DNA of 64,000 bases. Source: Deroplatys truncata (lineage: Eukaryota; Arthropoda; Insecta; Mantodea; Mantidae). Every line of letters begins with the position of its first letter. Positions within the stretch are counted from its first letter, which is position 1. The position numbers and the translations under genes were made by a program. A model generated the notes under the pieces. It did not search any database and was not told the DNA's origin. It was given only the letters and a program-made list of their open reading frames with translations. Below, in pieces: positions 47,350 to 58,254 of this stretch. The stretch lies in assembly GCA_030765065.1 (NCBI GenBank), contig CM060977.1, positions 98,783,795 to 98,847,794 on the forward strand. Reading direction: 5' to 3'.

Positions 47350-49343
47350 CTCTGTATTCATTCTTAGGTCGATCCGCGTCAAAACAAACCCAGGTGACCA
47401 GTGCGCCGTTATAATGTATCCTTCCGCCATTCGCGCCAGAAATACTGTCATACTTCCATAGCCACTGGCGAGTACACGCAGTACGTAATGCAAAAAAGAA
47501 TAGAGCCCTTATTTCAACTTAAACGGTGACTAGCATATTCTGTTAGGGGTTAAGGTGATGAGATTGATAGTTACAGCAAAATAAAATGGGTGAATGCATA
47601 ATAATAATAAATTTAAAAAGAAACGAACGAAAAGAGAGTAACAGGCGTGCGATAACTTACATTTATTCGGTGTCTGGAAGGGGTTCTATTCCCTCCAGAT
47701 CAGAGTCGTCGTCTGTGTTGCTGCTTTCCACTCCAATGTCGATAACCAACTTATCAACAACGGTGTCACTTATACCATCCATTTCCCAAAACAATGTCTC
47801 TTCTTTCATTACGTGCTCGATGCACTTCTTCCAGGAGGCTGCCGTCACGTGATGAAGAGCTGCTTCCGTCAGGACCTTCACATCTCTTGTCTTGAATGTG
47901 GTGTTACGTAGCCTTTCACCTGACTCCATGACATTTCAATTGGAATTAACATGCAATGGTATGGAGGCAGTCGTTGCACGGTAACATTAGCCTGCTTTGC
48001 AAGAGAATCTACAACGTATCTGTCATATTTGTGACTTACATTTGCCTCTCGAACGGTACGCAAAAGCTCTTCCTTCACCATGGTTTTGTCACACGGAATA
48101 TTTCTTACTCCCATCCAGACAATTATGCCATTCTTTACCCACGACCTATTTGCCAAACGTTCGGCTTTGACGCTATGATAAGGAGCGTTATCCAGGACTA
48201 CCACACGGTTTGGTTCGAGTTTTGGCAAAATCTTTTCGAACCAATTCCAGCACTTCACCAGTCATTTCTTCATGATAGTCTCCAGTCTTTTTGGATTCGA
48301 AAAGAAGCTCGCCTCCTTCCACAAATCCATCATTGCTCCCTATGTGCAACAGTATAAGTCGCTTGCCGTTACCTGAGGGGTTTCTCAGGCCAGTACTCAA
48401 TCCCGACAGAAATGCTTTCTCCCTTGTTTTTACAGTTGTATCCACCCACACTTTGGATGTTGTATAATTCTCATTAACCCAAATAATATAACTTACGCCC
48501 TTCTTCCCTAAACTTACACACTGCCCTCAAATAATCTCTTCTCCACAAAACAATGTCCTCCCTACCAATTATAGTAGTTTTTCAGCCTCTTTTGACAAAT
48601 TCGAACCCAATTTCACACAAAATTTTATAAAAAGTGGTTCTTCTGAAATGAGGCAAGCCTGGATCAGCACTAACTTGCTGTAGCACTTTATAAATTGTTG
48701 GCGGCTCATTTTTAAAAAAGAAATTGTACACTGTTACGCGAATTGCATTTTTCACAAAATCGTCAATGCGTATTTCACACGCTTTCATTTTTTCCCCTGG
48801 TGTGACCACTTTTTCCGTTTCCGATTTTTCTTTACGAGCACTGTTTATGCTTGTACTTGAAACACCGGTGATCTCGGAAGTTAATATCACCACTTCTTTT
48901 ACAGGAAGTGTTGGTTATTTATCACCTAACTTACTATAAACATTTAACACTATTGTTTTCTCGCCGCTAGTAAAAGGTTTGCCCTGCTTATGCTTTGCGT
49001 AAGTCGACGAAGACGCAAGAGCAAATTCACCACGACCGTCCCCCATGATACTATTATAAACAGCAGCTGCTGGTTCTGGTTATAAACAATATTTTGCGCA
49101 AACCCGGATATCTGGTGACTCATACGAGTAGCAGTTATTGATCTGTTTAACAATATAAATCAACGTTAATAAACTCTTAGGCATTTGTATAGAATATTAT
49201 ACAATTTAAGGATAAATACATTCTAAAATTTAGATAATTAGCATAGGACTACTTTCCTGTGCGCACTGCTACCGTGTTGTACCGCGATGCACCAACCACG
49301 TGGGCCTGTTTTGGCGCGGATCAATCTAAGAGTGAATACAGTT
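47350..49343 (-). mobile_element. IS630/Tc1/mariner-superfamily transposon, 1994 bp
   Basis: Terminal inverted repeats of about 40 bp are visible. The left end is ctgtattcattcttagg then gatccgcgtcaaaac. The right end, reverse-complemented, is ctgtattcactcttaga then gatccgcgccaaaac. TA occurs two bases outside each of these matching blocks (47348-47349 and 49344-49345), consistent with a TA target duplication and diverged outermost bases. The single gene lies on the minus strand between the repeats. Confidence 0.85.
47663..49046 (-). pseudogene. Long-spacer DDE transposase (IS630/Tc1/mariner superfamily), inactivated
   Basis: From ATG at 49044-49046 the frame opens MGDGRGEFALASSSTYAK, hits TAA at 48915-48917, then encodes the N-terminal DNA-binding part up to FEFVKRG and a TGA at 48582-48584. 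The catalytic part follows in several frames: IVLWRRDYLRAV, then YYL where the first catalytic Asp should follow but about four codons are missing (near 48477-48481), then the FLSGLSTGL and LLHIGSNDGF blocks. A frameshift near 48240 leads to VVVLDNAPYHS (second Asp, 48190-48192) and LPPYHCMLIPIEMSWSQVKG (Glu, 47935-47937). Another frameshift precedes the acidic C-terminus. The Asp and Glu have 84 residues between them, far more than 34. Families with such spacing (DD82E, 'Sailor') are described; membership is inference. Confidence 0.85.
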
Positions 49344-49431
49344 TAGAGTGGGATATTCTAGAAACCTGATGTGTTTCATTTACACTACTTATATATATAT
49401 AATGTAATAAGCTAAAATGATAGTTATATTA

Positions 49432-50290
49432 CTTTCTCTACTACGTATAGTAAGTAGGGGAAGTATAGTATTCCACCCAAAAATTCAATACCGAGATTTC
49501 ACCGGAAATACATGTTTTGAGACCCCCTGAATCCAAAATATGCATTTTTGGAAACATGTCAATGTGTGTGTCTGTGTGTGTGTGTGTGTGTCTGTGAACA
49601 GCATAACTCAGAAACGAACAGTCGGATAAACACCAAACTTGGTATTTAGGTTCAGTATCTTCCAGAGATGCGACACGAAGGTTTTCAAGAAAATTCTCCA
49701 CCACCAGATTACACTTTACATGGAACATTTTTCGAAAATTTAAATTTTCTCAAAAACGGCTCTAACGATTTTGATTAAAATATCATATTTTAAGATATTT
49801 TCATGACAAATGAAATGTATATCTCGAGTTTTCTAGGAATGTCTCCAACAGTATTCTTCATTGTGAACGACTTTTGCATAACGTAAACCATAAGAGATAG
49901 ACAAATGTTTACCTCACAAAAAAATGTAGATCGTTAAAATACACAATTTATGTCATATACTTTTTGTTGTTGTTGAGTGAACCATTTCTAGATATTGCTT
50001 GTTATTCCCTTAAATTTGCCAATACTTATACTTTTTCTCAAATTCGTTATTCAGTTTTTTTGTTCTGGTAATGCAAAGAGAATGGAATGCTCCACACAGC
50101 AACCAGCTCTTAAAATATTTGACTATCGCTTAAAGCCTACCAATTCCCCTTGCATCTAAGAGAAAATTAGCAGTAAGATTAACATCTCGATATCTCGATT
50201 AACATGAAGCATATGGAGAATAGGCGTTTGTAAAAATAGTTTGTACAAGAGTAGAGAAATTCATGTGAGTGCAACCATCAGATTTTTTTT
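49432..50290 (+). repeat. Repeat A, full-length plus copy
   Basis: The head tactttctctactacgtat is at 49431 and the tail accatcagatttttttttta at about 50272. It keeps a short GT tract and all internal blocks, making it a good reference copy. Confidence 0.85.
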
Positions 50291-50329
50291 TAAAAAGCGA
50301 ATCGCTTTGATGGCTTTGAAATAACAATT

Positions 50330-50830
50330 CTTTGTACGGCCGCGAGAAAGGAGCAAAACGTAGTAACAAAGAATACATTACAATGGTTAACGCAACCAAA
50401 AATGTTGTTTCACAAAAAAATGTCTGTTTTAACGATATCTACATGTTTTGCGTAGTAAGTTTTTTCTATCTTACAATTTAGCAATTACGCAAAAGTCACG
50501 CAGAAGAGTGCTGCTCTTTGCGTAAATACATGCAGACAGCAGCACTACCTCAGTGACCTTCCGCTTTGTGCACTGTCCCTTTGAACAGCAACGATGCGGC
50601 AACTTCTTTTCCACCGAAGTATGCGGCAAACATAAAGGACTGCTTCTTTGGATCACCGTATATATATACACTCAAGAAATGTTTTCTAATTTTTTTTTTT
50701 TTTTTGGTATATTCAGAAAGTGTTAAAATAAGTATGACCGGTGAAATCTAAACATCTATTTGTTTATGGGATACAGCACATTTTCTTATCTTCTATAGGT
50801 AAGCAGAAGCGATAAAAATGACAGATTTAA
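50330..50830 (-). repeat. Repeat A, diverged minus copy with an insert
   Basis: Blocks gcgagaaaggagcaaaa, tctacatgttttgcgtagta and ggtgaaatctaaacatct occur in minus-copy order, with unrelated sequence at about 50500-50690. It makes an inverted pair with the copy on its left. Confidence 0.5.
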
Positions 50831-50894
50831 TTGTATTTGTAAAAATATATTCATAAATAAGCATTATAATTGTTTAGTTTTCAGTGTTACTTCA

Positions 50895-51750
50895 CTTTCT
50901 CCTTAGGATAGCGGTTCTGACCGCTTCGGCGAACGTGGTACGAGTGCTGCGGAACCCTAGCACTCGTAGAACTTCTGATCTCACCAAAGCCCCTCCCGAA
51001 AGAGAGTTTCTCGGAATGTTTAGGGATCGGTGGGTAGTGGGTACTCTGGGTCGTGATGCGAGATTGTGAGACACCTCACTGTCCTCCGATACCAGCCTGG
51101 ATAGCTAGAAGACAGTGGGCTATTCACTGTTGGCCCTAGGGAGGTTTTACTTTGGTCTTTCCCTTTGTGGATGAGGCATCTAAAGCGGTGTAACGACTTC
51201 CGCCCCTGCGAAGGCGGGAGGAGTCTTTTTAAGAAACCAGGTATTGGCCTTTTGGAAAACTTTACGTTGAGGAGTATCACTCTGTTGGCGTCTTTCCCTG
51301 GTCATTGGAGGAAACTTCTACTCCGGGTGGACCTTCGCCACAAACTTGTGACTGCACTTTGCTTTGCGCGTAGCGGTGTAATTAATCACGGGCTAAGCAG
51401 CATCTTCCTAATGCTTCACTCGCTGGGATTTCGAACATTGGACTTCTCTTCTGTCGCACGCATAGCAACATTCACTGTAATAACAACCTCACTCGTAGAA
51501 CACACTGAGCCCTTATGCACTATATGTCGCATCCAGTCAAAACCCCACTAACCTGTCGCGAGTACGCTGTGGAAGCATCATGGGAGGGGCTGAGGGGAAA
51601 CATCCTTGCACCTCTATTGCGCTCCTGTAATTTAAGTCAGGCCAAAGTCCTCTGCCCTCCATCCCTCTCCTTTAATCGCTGGCGAGCGAAGGACTCGTCG
51701 CCACCCGCAGTTGTGCAGTACTGGTCACAAGTATTGTGCTAAAATGCTAG
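50895..51750. other. GC-richer block of unknown origin
   Basis: This roughly 850-bp stretch stands out from its AT-rich surroundings. Plus-strand frames are open for 128 codons (51165-51551), and minus-strand frames (51020-51280, 50892-51074) are also open, but none shows a family I recognise. It contains short inverted blocks such as cactgtc and gacagtg around 51078-51116. It may be an unknown retroposon or a host fragment. Confidence 0.35.
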
Positions 51751-51982
51751 AACTACTACACATGGTGGCTCACAAAATGCTGCAGGTGAATATATCCTAA
51801 ATGAATAGAATAAACAGAACGCCAAGAATTTGAAATCTTATTGGAGAATAAGCATTCCAAACTGTTTTATGGAAAATATTTTCATGTAGCTCCACAGGAG
51901 GATCAGCCTCAAAATGTTAAATGTAAGCATAATACTGTTTGTTTACATTCTGGTTCCCCTCGGTAAACTCAGCAATCTTTTT

Positions 51983-52560
51983 ACTTTCTCTACCACGTAT
52001 ATAGTAGGTAGAGAAGAATTTTTGCATCCCACCCTAAAATTAACACCGGTAGTTAAAACAGTTCACCATAAATACACGTTTTGTGGTTCCTGAATCTAAC
52101 ATTTTTGGAAACATGTCCGTATATGTGTGTGTCTGTGAACAGCATATCTCGAAAATGCAAATTCGGATAAGAAACAAACTTGGTATTTAATTTTAATATT
52201 CTTTCGAGGATGCCACAAAAAGATTTTCAACAATATCCCCCATCCCAATCTTTCCTTTACATGGAACACTTGTCAAACGTTTTGGTTTTCTAAAAAATTG
52301 CCCCAACGATTTTGATTAAAATACCGTATATTAAAGATATTTACGTGACGAAGAAACTGTATATCTTGAATTTCATAGGAATAGGCTATGAATCGTCTTT
52401 AATCAGATGGAATTTTTTATAATCTTGTATAACTGGTAAACGTTAAGGGATAGACAAAGAATGTAGATCTGTTTAAAGCACACAATTTATTTATAACAGG
52501 ATTCTTTTTGTGGTACAAGCAATTTCGTCCAATTGTTCATTACTGTCTACTTCATTTTAG
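51983..52560 (+). repeat. Repeat A, plus copy lacking the tail
   Basis: The head tactttctctaccacgtat is at 51981, continuing to gtggtacaagcaatttcgt. It then meets a minus copy, giving a plus/minus inverted pair. Confidence 0.8.
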
Positions 52561-52829
52561 TCCAGATAAACCCTTCTGGAAATAATTTCACTATACAAGG
52601 GAACAGCAAAATTAAAACGCTTAAGAACAGAACGCAATACACTAGTCCTAAAATTCCATACTCTTTCCATACAATCGTGAAAAACAGCTGAATATTAAAA
52701 GGAGAAATTTATTTTGTCAGAAGAGTGACAAAGTATTGAACAATGCAAACCATTAATAACGGATACCTTGGAAATGGCTTATGCCACAAAAAAGCTATTT
52801 TAAATAAATTGTATTTTTAACGAGATCTA

Positions 52830-53501
52830 CAGAATGGTTTGAAAGTCAATACCTATATTTAACATAAAATATTTCAATAAGTGAACAACTTAAAATAGCT
52901 TTATTTTCATTCCATACATTATTAGGGTGTACCATTTGTATTAGTAAGTTACATTTCGACGCATGCAGCCGCACTGTCTACATATTTTTGGAATCTTTTA
53001 GGAACAGCGTCCACGGATTTTCTTAGCATCTCAAGTGGCACATTTTCAAAAACTGCACGAACATTTTTTTGAAGATTGTCCACTTACCCTGGCAGCTTCT
53101 CTTGTTGACTTTGTAGGACTTTGTTGCAACATCTTACGATCAACATTCACATTGTCTTGTGGTTGGATGTCAAGGGTCTTCCAGATCGACGTGCATCTTT
53201 CACACTACCAGTAGTCATTAATTTCATATGACAGTTTTTTATTGTCTTTGGGTTAAACGATGCATACGTACCACGCTCTTGCCTCCACCATCTCTGAACT
53301 TGCACCACTGACCTCCACACGTCATACCTGATGGCAATCTTAGCTACGCTGAATACACGTCATTGTTTTGTTTTCATTATCAGACTCCAGAGTAAGCAAT
53401 GATAAATCTCGTGGTCAAATTTATTTACATTCCAGCAAGAGCTAATGTAGTTTCTCAGATAATCCAATTTAACAATAGGAATTCACTTTCCATCAACCCT
53501 G
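52830..53501 (-). mobile_element. Internally deleted Tc1/mariner-type element, 672 bp
   Basis: It is flanked by TA (52828-52829 and 53502-53503) and has imperfect inverted ends: left cagaatggtttgaaagtcaa, right reverse-complemented cagggttgatggaaagtgaa, with 17 of 24 bases matching over the first 24. It sits cleanly inside a repeat A unit whose sequence is restored when it is removed. Confidence 0.85.
52945..53420 (-). pseudogene. Tc-type transposase, N- and C-terminal remnants joined
   Basis: The minus strand encodes VVQVQRWWRQERGTYASF, NPKTIKNCHMKLMTTGSVK and DARRSGRPLTS, the paired DNA-binding domain of a widespread insect transposase. After SPTKSTREAA-like residues it jumps directly to LQKNVRAVFENVPLEMLRK and ends near SAAACVEM. 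The whole catalytic core between is missing, and frameshifts occur before the join. It could bind DNA at most, and could not catalyse transposition. Confidence 0.8.
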
Positions 53502-53989
53502 TACATTTTTTCTGTAGTACGTTTTGGCCTATCCCTCAATATTTACCATTTATATAGGTTTACATAAAATTGCTTTTGGTTGAAGGGGAACTTGGGCTAT
53601 TCCCAGCAGAAAAATCAAGATATGCGTTTTATTTTTCATAAATTATCTTTAATATACAGTATTTGATTTAAAATGGTTACACCCATTTTTCAGGAAACAA
53701 AAAATTTCGAAATATATTCCATGTAAACGGTAGTTGGAAGCCTTCGTGTTGCATCTTTGGGAGATAATGAACTTAAATACCAAGTTGTGCATATATCCTA
53801 TTTTTCGTTTTTCAGTAATTTTGTTCATAACACTCACTCACACAGACATAGACACTTTAACCTTCTTCTGACAATGCTTTTTTTAAATTCAGGGGCCTAA
53901 AAATATATTTGGGGTGAAGTCTCGGTATTGAATTTTGGATGGAATACACTACATTCTATAATTAATGTAGGTTGTAGAGAAAGTAGAAA

Positions 53990-54728
53990 AGTGTCATGGT
54001 CCCATCTAAAATTTTGAGTTTGACGCACTTTGGAAGCTCCTTGCTCCAAAAAGATTAGCAATTCTTGGCGTTTGATTTTTTATATTAACCTAAGAAGTAT
54101 TCTGCAGTTTACTTGGGGCAGCTTGTATATGAAACTAAAGAGCAAATTCCAATTTATAAGTCGGCATAAATAATTAGAAATGTGATTTTTGGGCTATTTT
54201 CACCATTTAGAATCTCCTTTAACCATCATTAGAGTTAGCTTATGTACTGATAATTGCAACGATTTAAAATCATCATGAACTCTTAATGTGAATGCAAAAA
54301 GTCAATTTCCAATGCTTGTAAGTGTGAATTAGATATCGGTAAGAAATTAACAGTCCATGAAAGAGAACGCCGTCTCCATCTGGAACCGTCAGGCAAGCGG
54401 CTTCTCTTGTCAGGAGCGATGATTCCACCAACTGCTGAGAATTTTGCATTCACAATATCTGCTCGCCAGGTTCCCCGTCATCTGAAGTGTTAAAACCTTT
54501 TCCACTCAGCCTTCTACAAACTATTCTAACAAAAGCTTATTCTCCTTTCTAAACCTTGTTAGTGCAGATAAACTTTCATTGCACATTTCGTTGTGGTAAA
54601 AGAAGAATATAGTAGGCTAGAGCGATAATTACGCGCAAGCCAGTATACTGTCTCATTCATGCCTCACTTAAGAATCAGAATCGACTCTAAGCGATAGTTC
54701 TAAAGCATTGTGCTTCTACATTCATTTT
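53990..54728. other. Unassigned sequence
   Basis: Nothing recognised. Confidence 0.5.
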
Positions 54729-54731
54729 TAC

Positions 54732-54820
54732 TTTTTCTACCCCGTACATATTAAGTAGGGGAGATATTGCATTACACCCAAAAATTCGATACCGAAATCT
54801 CCCAGTAATACATGTTTTGA
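54732..54820 (+). repeat. Repeat A, plus head fragment
   Basis: Only the first 90 bp (ctaccccgtacatattaagt to tacatgttttgaga) remain, ending where a SINE begins. Confidence 0.7.
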
Positions 54821-54922
54821 GATGGCGGCCATGGTAACGCGTCTGGGTTTCGTTCTACCTACCGCCCACTCTGATCCATTAGAGGCACAGACGTTGCCAT
54901 CTAAGCCATCCTGCTCGGTATG
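54821..54922 (-). mobile_element. SINE head fragment, reverse orientation
   Basis: The reverse complement reads gagcaggatggcttagatgg and then caacgtctgtgcctctaatg, close to the start of the SINE at 54957. Only about 100 bp are present, so it is 5-prime only or rearranged. Confidence 0.6.
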
Positions 54923-54956
54923 TCATTAGACAATAACTATTGATTATATTAAATTA

Positions 54957-55480
54957 CCACTGAGCGGGATGGCTGAGGCGGCAAAGTCTGTGTCCCGCAT
55001 TTGGGAGGTCCCAACGACCGTCCACTCTGGTCCATGGGATTTTCGTGATTTCCGCGAGTCTACAGGTGAATGCCAGGTGCTTCATCTTCTAAAACGACTC
55101 TCCTCCCTCTCATTTCCTGTACCCATAATCTTCCTTATCATTGTTTAATGGCTGTAGGACCAGGCGACAACGTTCGGCGGGTTGCGGCTGGGCGGTAGCT
55201 TGCCCTCTGTAAAGGTCTCTTCCCTGGCGTCGCTCGGTACTGCTCAGTTAGGTCTCTCCTTCAAGTGGTCTCCGCCCCGGAAATCCTGAAGGTTGGTTGC
55301 TTGTGGCAGGAACCAGGCGGCGTTCATACCTTCAGGTCTGTTCACCATTCGGATCTCTTCCCTTATCCCACCCTGCCAGGTGTCACGTTGGAAGCAATAA
55401 TGGCTGTTACGACCTGCTTGCGGTGCTCTGCCCCGGTTCCGGGGGCCCCTCCATCATACGTACCCTTATCTTTTTCTTAA
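54957..55480 (+). mobile_element. Long SINE-like retroposon with 9-bp target duplication
   Basis: The head gagcgggatggctgaggcgg is box A-like; box B (near 55006, ggaggtcccaacgacc) is degenerate. The GC-rich body of about 500 bp is flanked by attaaatta at 54948-54956 and 55481-55489. Two short overlapping open frames at the 3-prime end (55265-55480 and 55297-55485) are not recognisable proteins. The adjacent reversed head fragment shows that the family is repeated. Confidence 0.65.
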
Positions 55481-55489
55481 ATTAAATTA

Positions 55490-56072
55490 GCGAATAACTA
55501 TCAGCACTAGTGGTATTAAGGAAAATAATGAAACTTTCAAAAAGGTGGTACCAATATGGCTGCTTTAAATTCCATGCTCTTTGCATGAGCATGGAATTTA
55601 TAGCAATAGCAACTTACCACTGAAAAAAGTATAAGTTATTTCAAAATACATTACGCTAACAAACAGAATCCCTAATATGCTTAACACTACAAAACGTTTT
55701 ATTCGACTATATTCAATATTATCCAATGCACTTAACGCATGTTTATATTTTGCCTGATTCTGAATAATATAATTAATAATTACTCGAAAATAAATTAATT
55801 ACTATCTGCTGTTGAGCATGGAGTTTAGTAGTAAGGCCACCAACATTAACCTTGGCGGTGAAAGGGCGATCGAATATCCGCATCTGGTTATTGCTCATAC
55901 TTAACTGCTGCGTAAATTAAACCATAATCAAATATTAACATATAAAAAGGAAAGAAAGTTGAGGTAAACTTTAAGTGGTAAAATTCAACTACGAAATATG
56001 ATTATACTCCATGTCTGTAAAAATAAATATGTCAAATATTAGATCATTTAATATAGTTCATGCACGTACACT
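55490..56072. other. Unassigned sequence with a perfect short hairpin
   Basis: No element recognised apart from the hairpin at 55566-55600, whose 14-bp arms resemble the attccatgctct block of repeat A folded back on itself. Confidence 0.5.
55566..55600. repeat. Perfect 14-bp-arm hairpin
   Basis: taaattccatgctc and its exact reverse complement gagcatggaattta are separated by 7 nt. This is probably the junction of two repeat A fragments in opposite orientation. Confidence 0.85.
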
Positions 56073-56285
56073 AGTATGAGGCAGTATTTCATATCACAAC
56101 ATTGCAAATGCCAGAGTGATTGTAGTGTAAATTAGCATATTATTGTATGACAATGATTTGAGATGTTTGTTAATTATAAGCATTGTTAGGAAATAAGTTT
56201 ACACGGCCTCACTGAAACTGACAATAGGAGCGGATAACAATGAGCGAGGGGGTGAGTTGTTTATCAATTATAAGAGATGAACAAA

Positions 56286-56460
56286 TGACGTCAGAGTAAC
56301 GCGCTTTTCTTTAGAAATGGAGGGAATATCTTCCCTAGAGCATATGTGTTTGTAATTTTGATTGGATAAAAAAAATAGACGCTAATGTTGGCGCGCTTTA
56401 TTAACCAATAGCAGCTCGATTATAATCTTTAGGCATATCGGGGTGAGGGAGTATAAATTC
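56286..56460 (+). promoter_or_regulatory. LTR-A promoter elements: CRE, CCAAT, TATA
   Basis: A perfect palindromic CRE octamer tgacgtca lies at 56286-56293, a CCAAT motif at about 56403-56408, and gtataaattc (TATA-like) at 56451-56460. All three are conserved at matching places in the other LTR-A copy. The order is that of a polymerase II promoter, with transcription expected to start in the region of the 36-bp repeats. Function is inferred from motifs only. Confidence 0.55.
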
Positions 56461-56481
56461 TAAAGCCAGAGACAAGTATTG

Positions 56482-56645
56482 TCCAGTTCAACAGAATCAT
56501 TCACGGGTTACACGTCGCTCAGTTCAACAGAATCATTCAAGGGTTACGTCGCTCTGTTCAACAGAATCATTCACTGGTTACACGTCGTGCAGTTTAACAG
56601 AATCATTCACGAAGTACACGTTACGCAGTTCTACCGAATCTCTCG
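56482..56645 (+). repeat. 36-bp tandem repeats inside LTR-A copy 2
   Basis: The block gttcaacagaatcattca recurs at 56486, 56522, 56556 and 56592, with a diverged fifth unit at 56628; spacing is 34-36 bp. Between them is gggttacacgtcgctc. Confidence 0.85.
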
Positions 56646-57149
56646 CGTCGAAAGTTAGTTACAAAATGTGAAATACTCGAATTAATAATGTGCGGCAAAT
56701 AAGTGATTATTATTACATTCGAAAATATAACAGTTTCATTTGGGAGTGTATCAAGAGTAAATATGTGAAGTTAATAACGTGTGACGGCAATAAAAGTGTA
56801 AAAACAAATTCTGTTATCGGTGTTACCTTTTAGTAACAACTCCTTTCCGTTTACACACCCTGCTCAAGAGATTTGCTCGACTGAATAATAGTAGCTAGCC
56901 GTAGGACAAAGAACTCAAAATTAAAAATAGTAAAACAATAACAGGCGCTCAGCAAATAAGATAACACGAAAGTTACCGTGACAAGTAAAATAGACAAGAT
57001 ACGTAGGTAGTTTAAGTTGAACACTGAATACAGGAAATTCAACTTTCCACTATAACACATTAACGGAAAGTGAATTATAGAAACACTATCACAAAAAAGA
57101 TTTTAAATAAATTTCGTAACCTACTCTAATGACTTACTCATTTACGCAT

Positions 57150-57379
57150 ACCGATAGGAACAGTGTGTTAATCCTTAAATTTCCTTACGATTATTTCCGA
57201 TTGTAGTAATTTTGAAATAGGTGCTCCAAAGGAATTTGTTTCAGATCCTTTGTTGTTTCTTATTATGATTAATAACTTTCACACAATATAGATAAGTTCT
57301 GATACCATTTTATATGCGGATGATACTTCTCTTTATGCTCATAATAATGAGATGATTAATTTTGTAACACATAGATTTT
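57150..57379 (+). pseudogene. Non-LTR reverse transcriptase remnant, left part
   Basis: One plus frame reads ISDCSNFEIGAPKEF, then VSDPLLFLIMINNF, a stop (TAG), and SSDTILYADDTSLYAHNNE. This is the palm of a LINE reverse transcriptase: the G.P.G...PLLF block and the catalytic YADD (57313-57324), both of whose Asp residues are intact. The upstream fingers are not readable. The frame is cut at 57379 by a repeat A copy and resumes at 58255. Confidence 0.85.
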
Positions 57380-58254
57380 AACTTTCTCTACCACATACCT
57401 AGTAGGTAGTGAAAGTATCACATTCAACTCAGAAATTCGATATCGAGATTTCACCAGAAATATGTTTTGGGGTCCCTGAATCCATTAAGGCATTTTTAGA
57501 AAAAGCTACGTGTGTGTGTGTGTGTGTGTGAATAGCATAACTAGAAAACGAAAGGTCGTATAAATACCAAACTTGGTATTTCATATCCGTACCCTCCAAA
57601 GATGCGACACGAAGATTTAAAAGCAAATTCTTCAATTCCCAAGCACCCATTACATAGACCATTCTTCAACATTTTTTATTTTCTTAAAAATGGCTCTAAC
57701 GATTATGTTTAAAACATTATATATTAAAGCCATTCACATGAAAAATGAAATATATACCTTAGATTCCCTGAAAAAAGTCGTCATTTGGAAGTAAGTTTGT
57801 ATAATCTTGTATAACTTGTAAATGTTAAGCGATAGACGAAAACGTGTTATACAAAAATATAGATCTCTTTAAAACACACTACTTAGCTAAAATAACTCTT
57901 TTGTGGGTGAAGACGTTTTCTATACATCCGTTATTAATGGCTCCAATTGTTCAATACTTAGTCATTATTTTCCAGTCCTGGTGATTTTCAGTTGTTTGTC
58001 GCGATGTCATGTAAAACTAAAATGCAATTTCAAGGCTAGTATATTGAGTGCAGTTCTTAAAAACTTGGCTATGACTATTCCCTTGGCATTTATAACGAAA
58101 TGTACAATTACCTACATCTGCAAAAGTTTGTCTCAATTAAAACGAAGTGGATAGGAAAATAAGCTTTCGTAAGTTTAGTTTTTTACTCATTAATAAATGG
58201 TTGAGGATGCAGAAGGTCATGTGGTTGTAATGTGGATGTAACACATCAGATTTT
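57380..58254 (+). repeat. Repeat A, full plus copy inside a LINE
   Basis: The head aactttctctaccacatacc starts at 57380 and the tail tgtaacacatcagatttt ends at 58254. The left flank (57363-57379) is tgtaacacatagatttt, almost identical to the tail of the repeat. The LINE reading frame continues on both sides, so this insertion is datable relative to the LINE. Confidence 0.85.

Larger units (their letters stand above)
52545..53985 (-). repeat. Repeat A, minus copy split by a Tc-like element
   Basis: The part 52545-52829 ends in gagatcta and the part from 53502 resumes with tacattttttctgtagta, so the host unit reads through as the agatctacattttttgtg block of other copies. The head side ends near 53975 (gtaggttgtagagaaagta). 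Confidence 0.8.
56077..56983 (+). mobile_element. Solo LTR, family LTR-A, copy 2
   Basis: Exactly 907 bp, starting tgaggcagtatttcat and ending ttaccgtgaca, with the 4-bp duplication agta at 56073-56076 and 56984-56987. It matches the copy at 1404-2310 on the opposite strand over its full length, so both boundaries are confirmed by two independent insertions. No internal retrotransposon sequence adjoins. Confidence 0.9.

Noticed and set aside
47956..48357. 133-codon plus-strand open frame
   Set aside because: It lies antisense to the transposase catalytic domain and has no family signature.
56482..56645. CRISPR-like array of 36-bp repeats
   Set aside because: The repeats are directly adjacent without spacers, occur in two LTR copies, and the DNA is eukaryotic.
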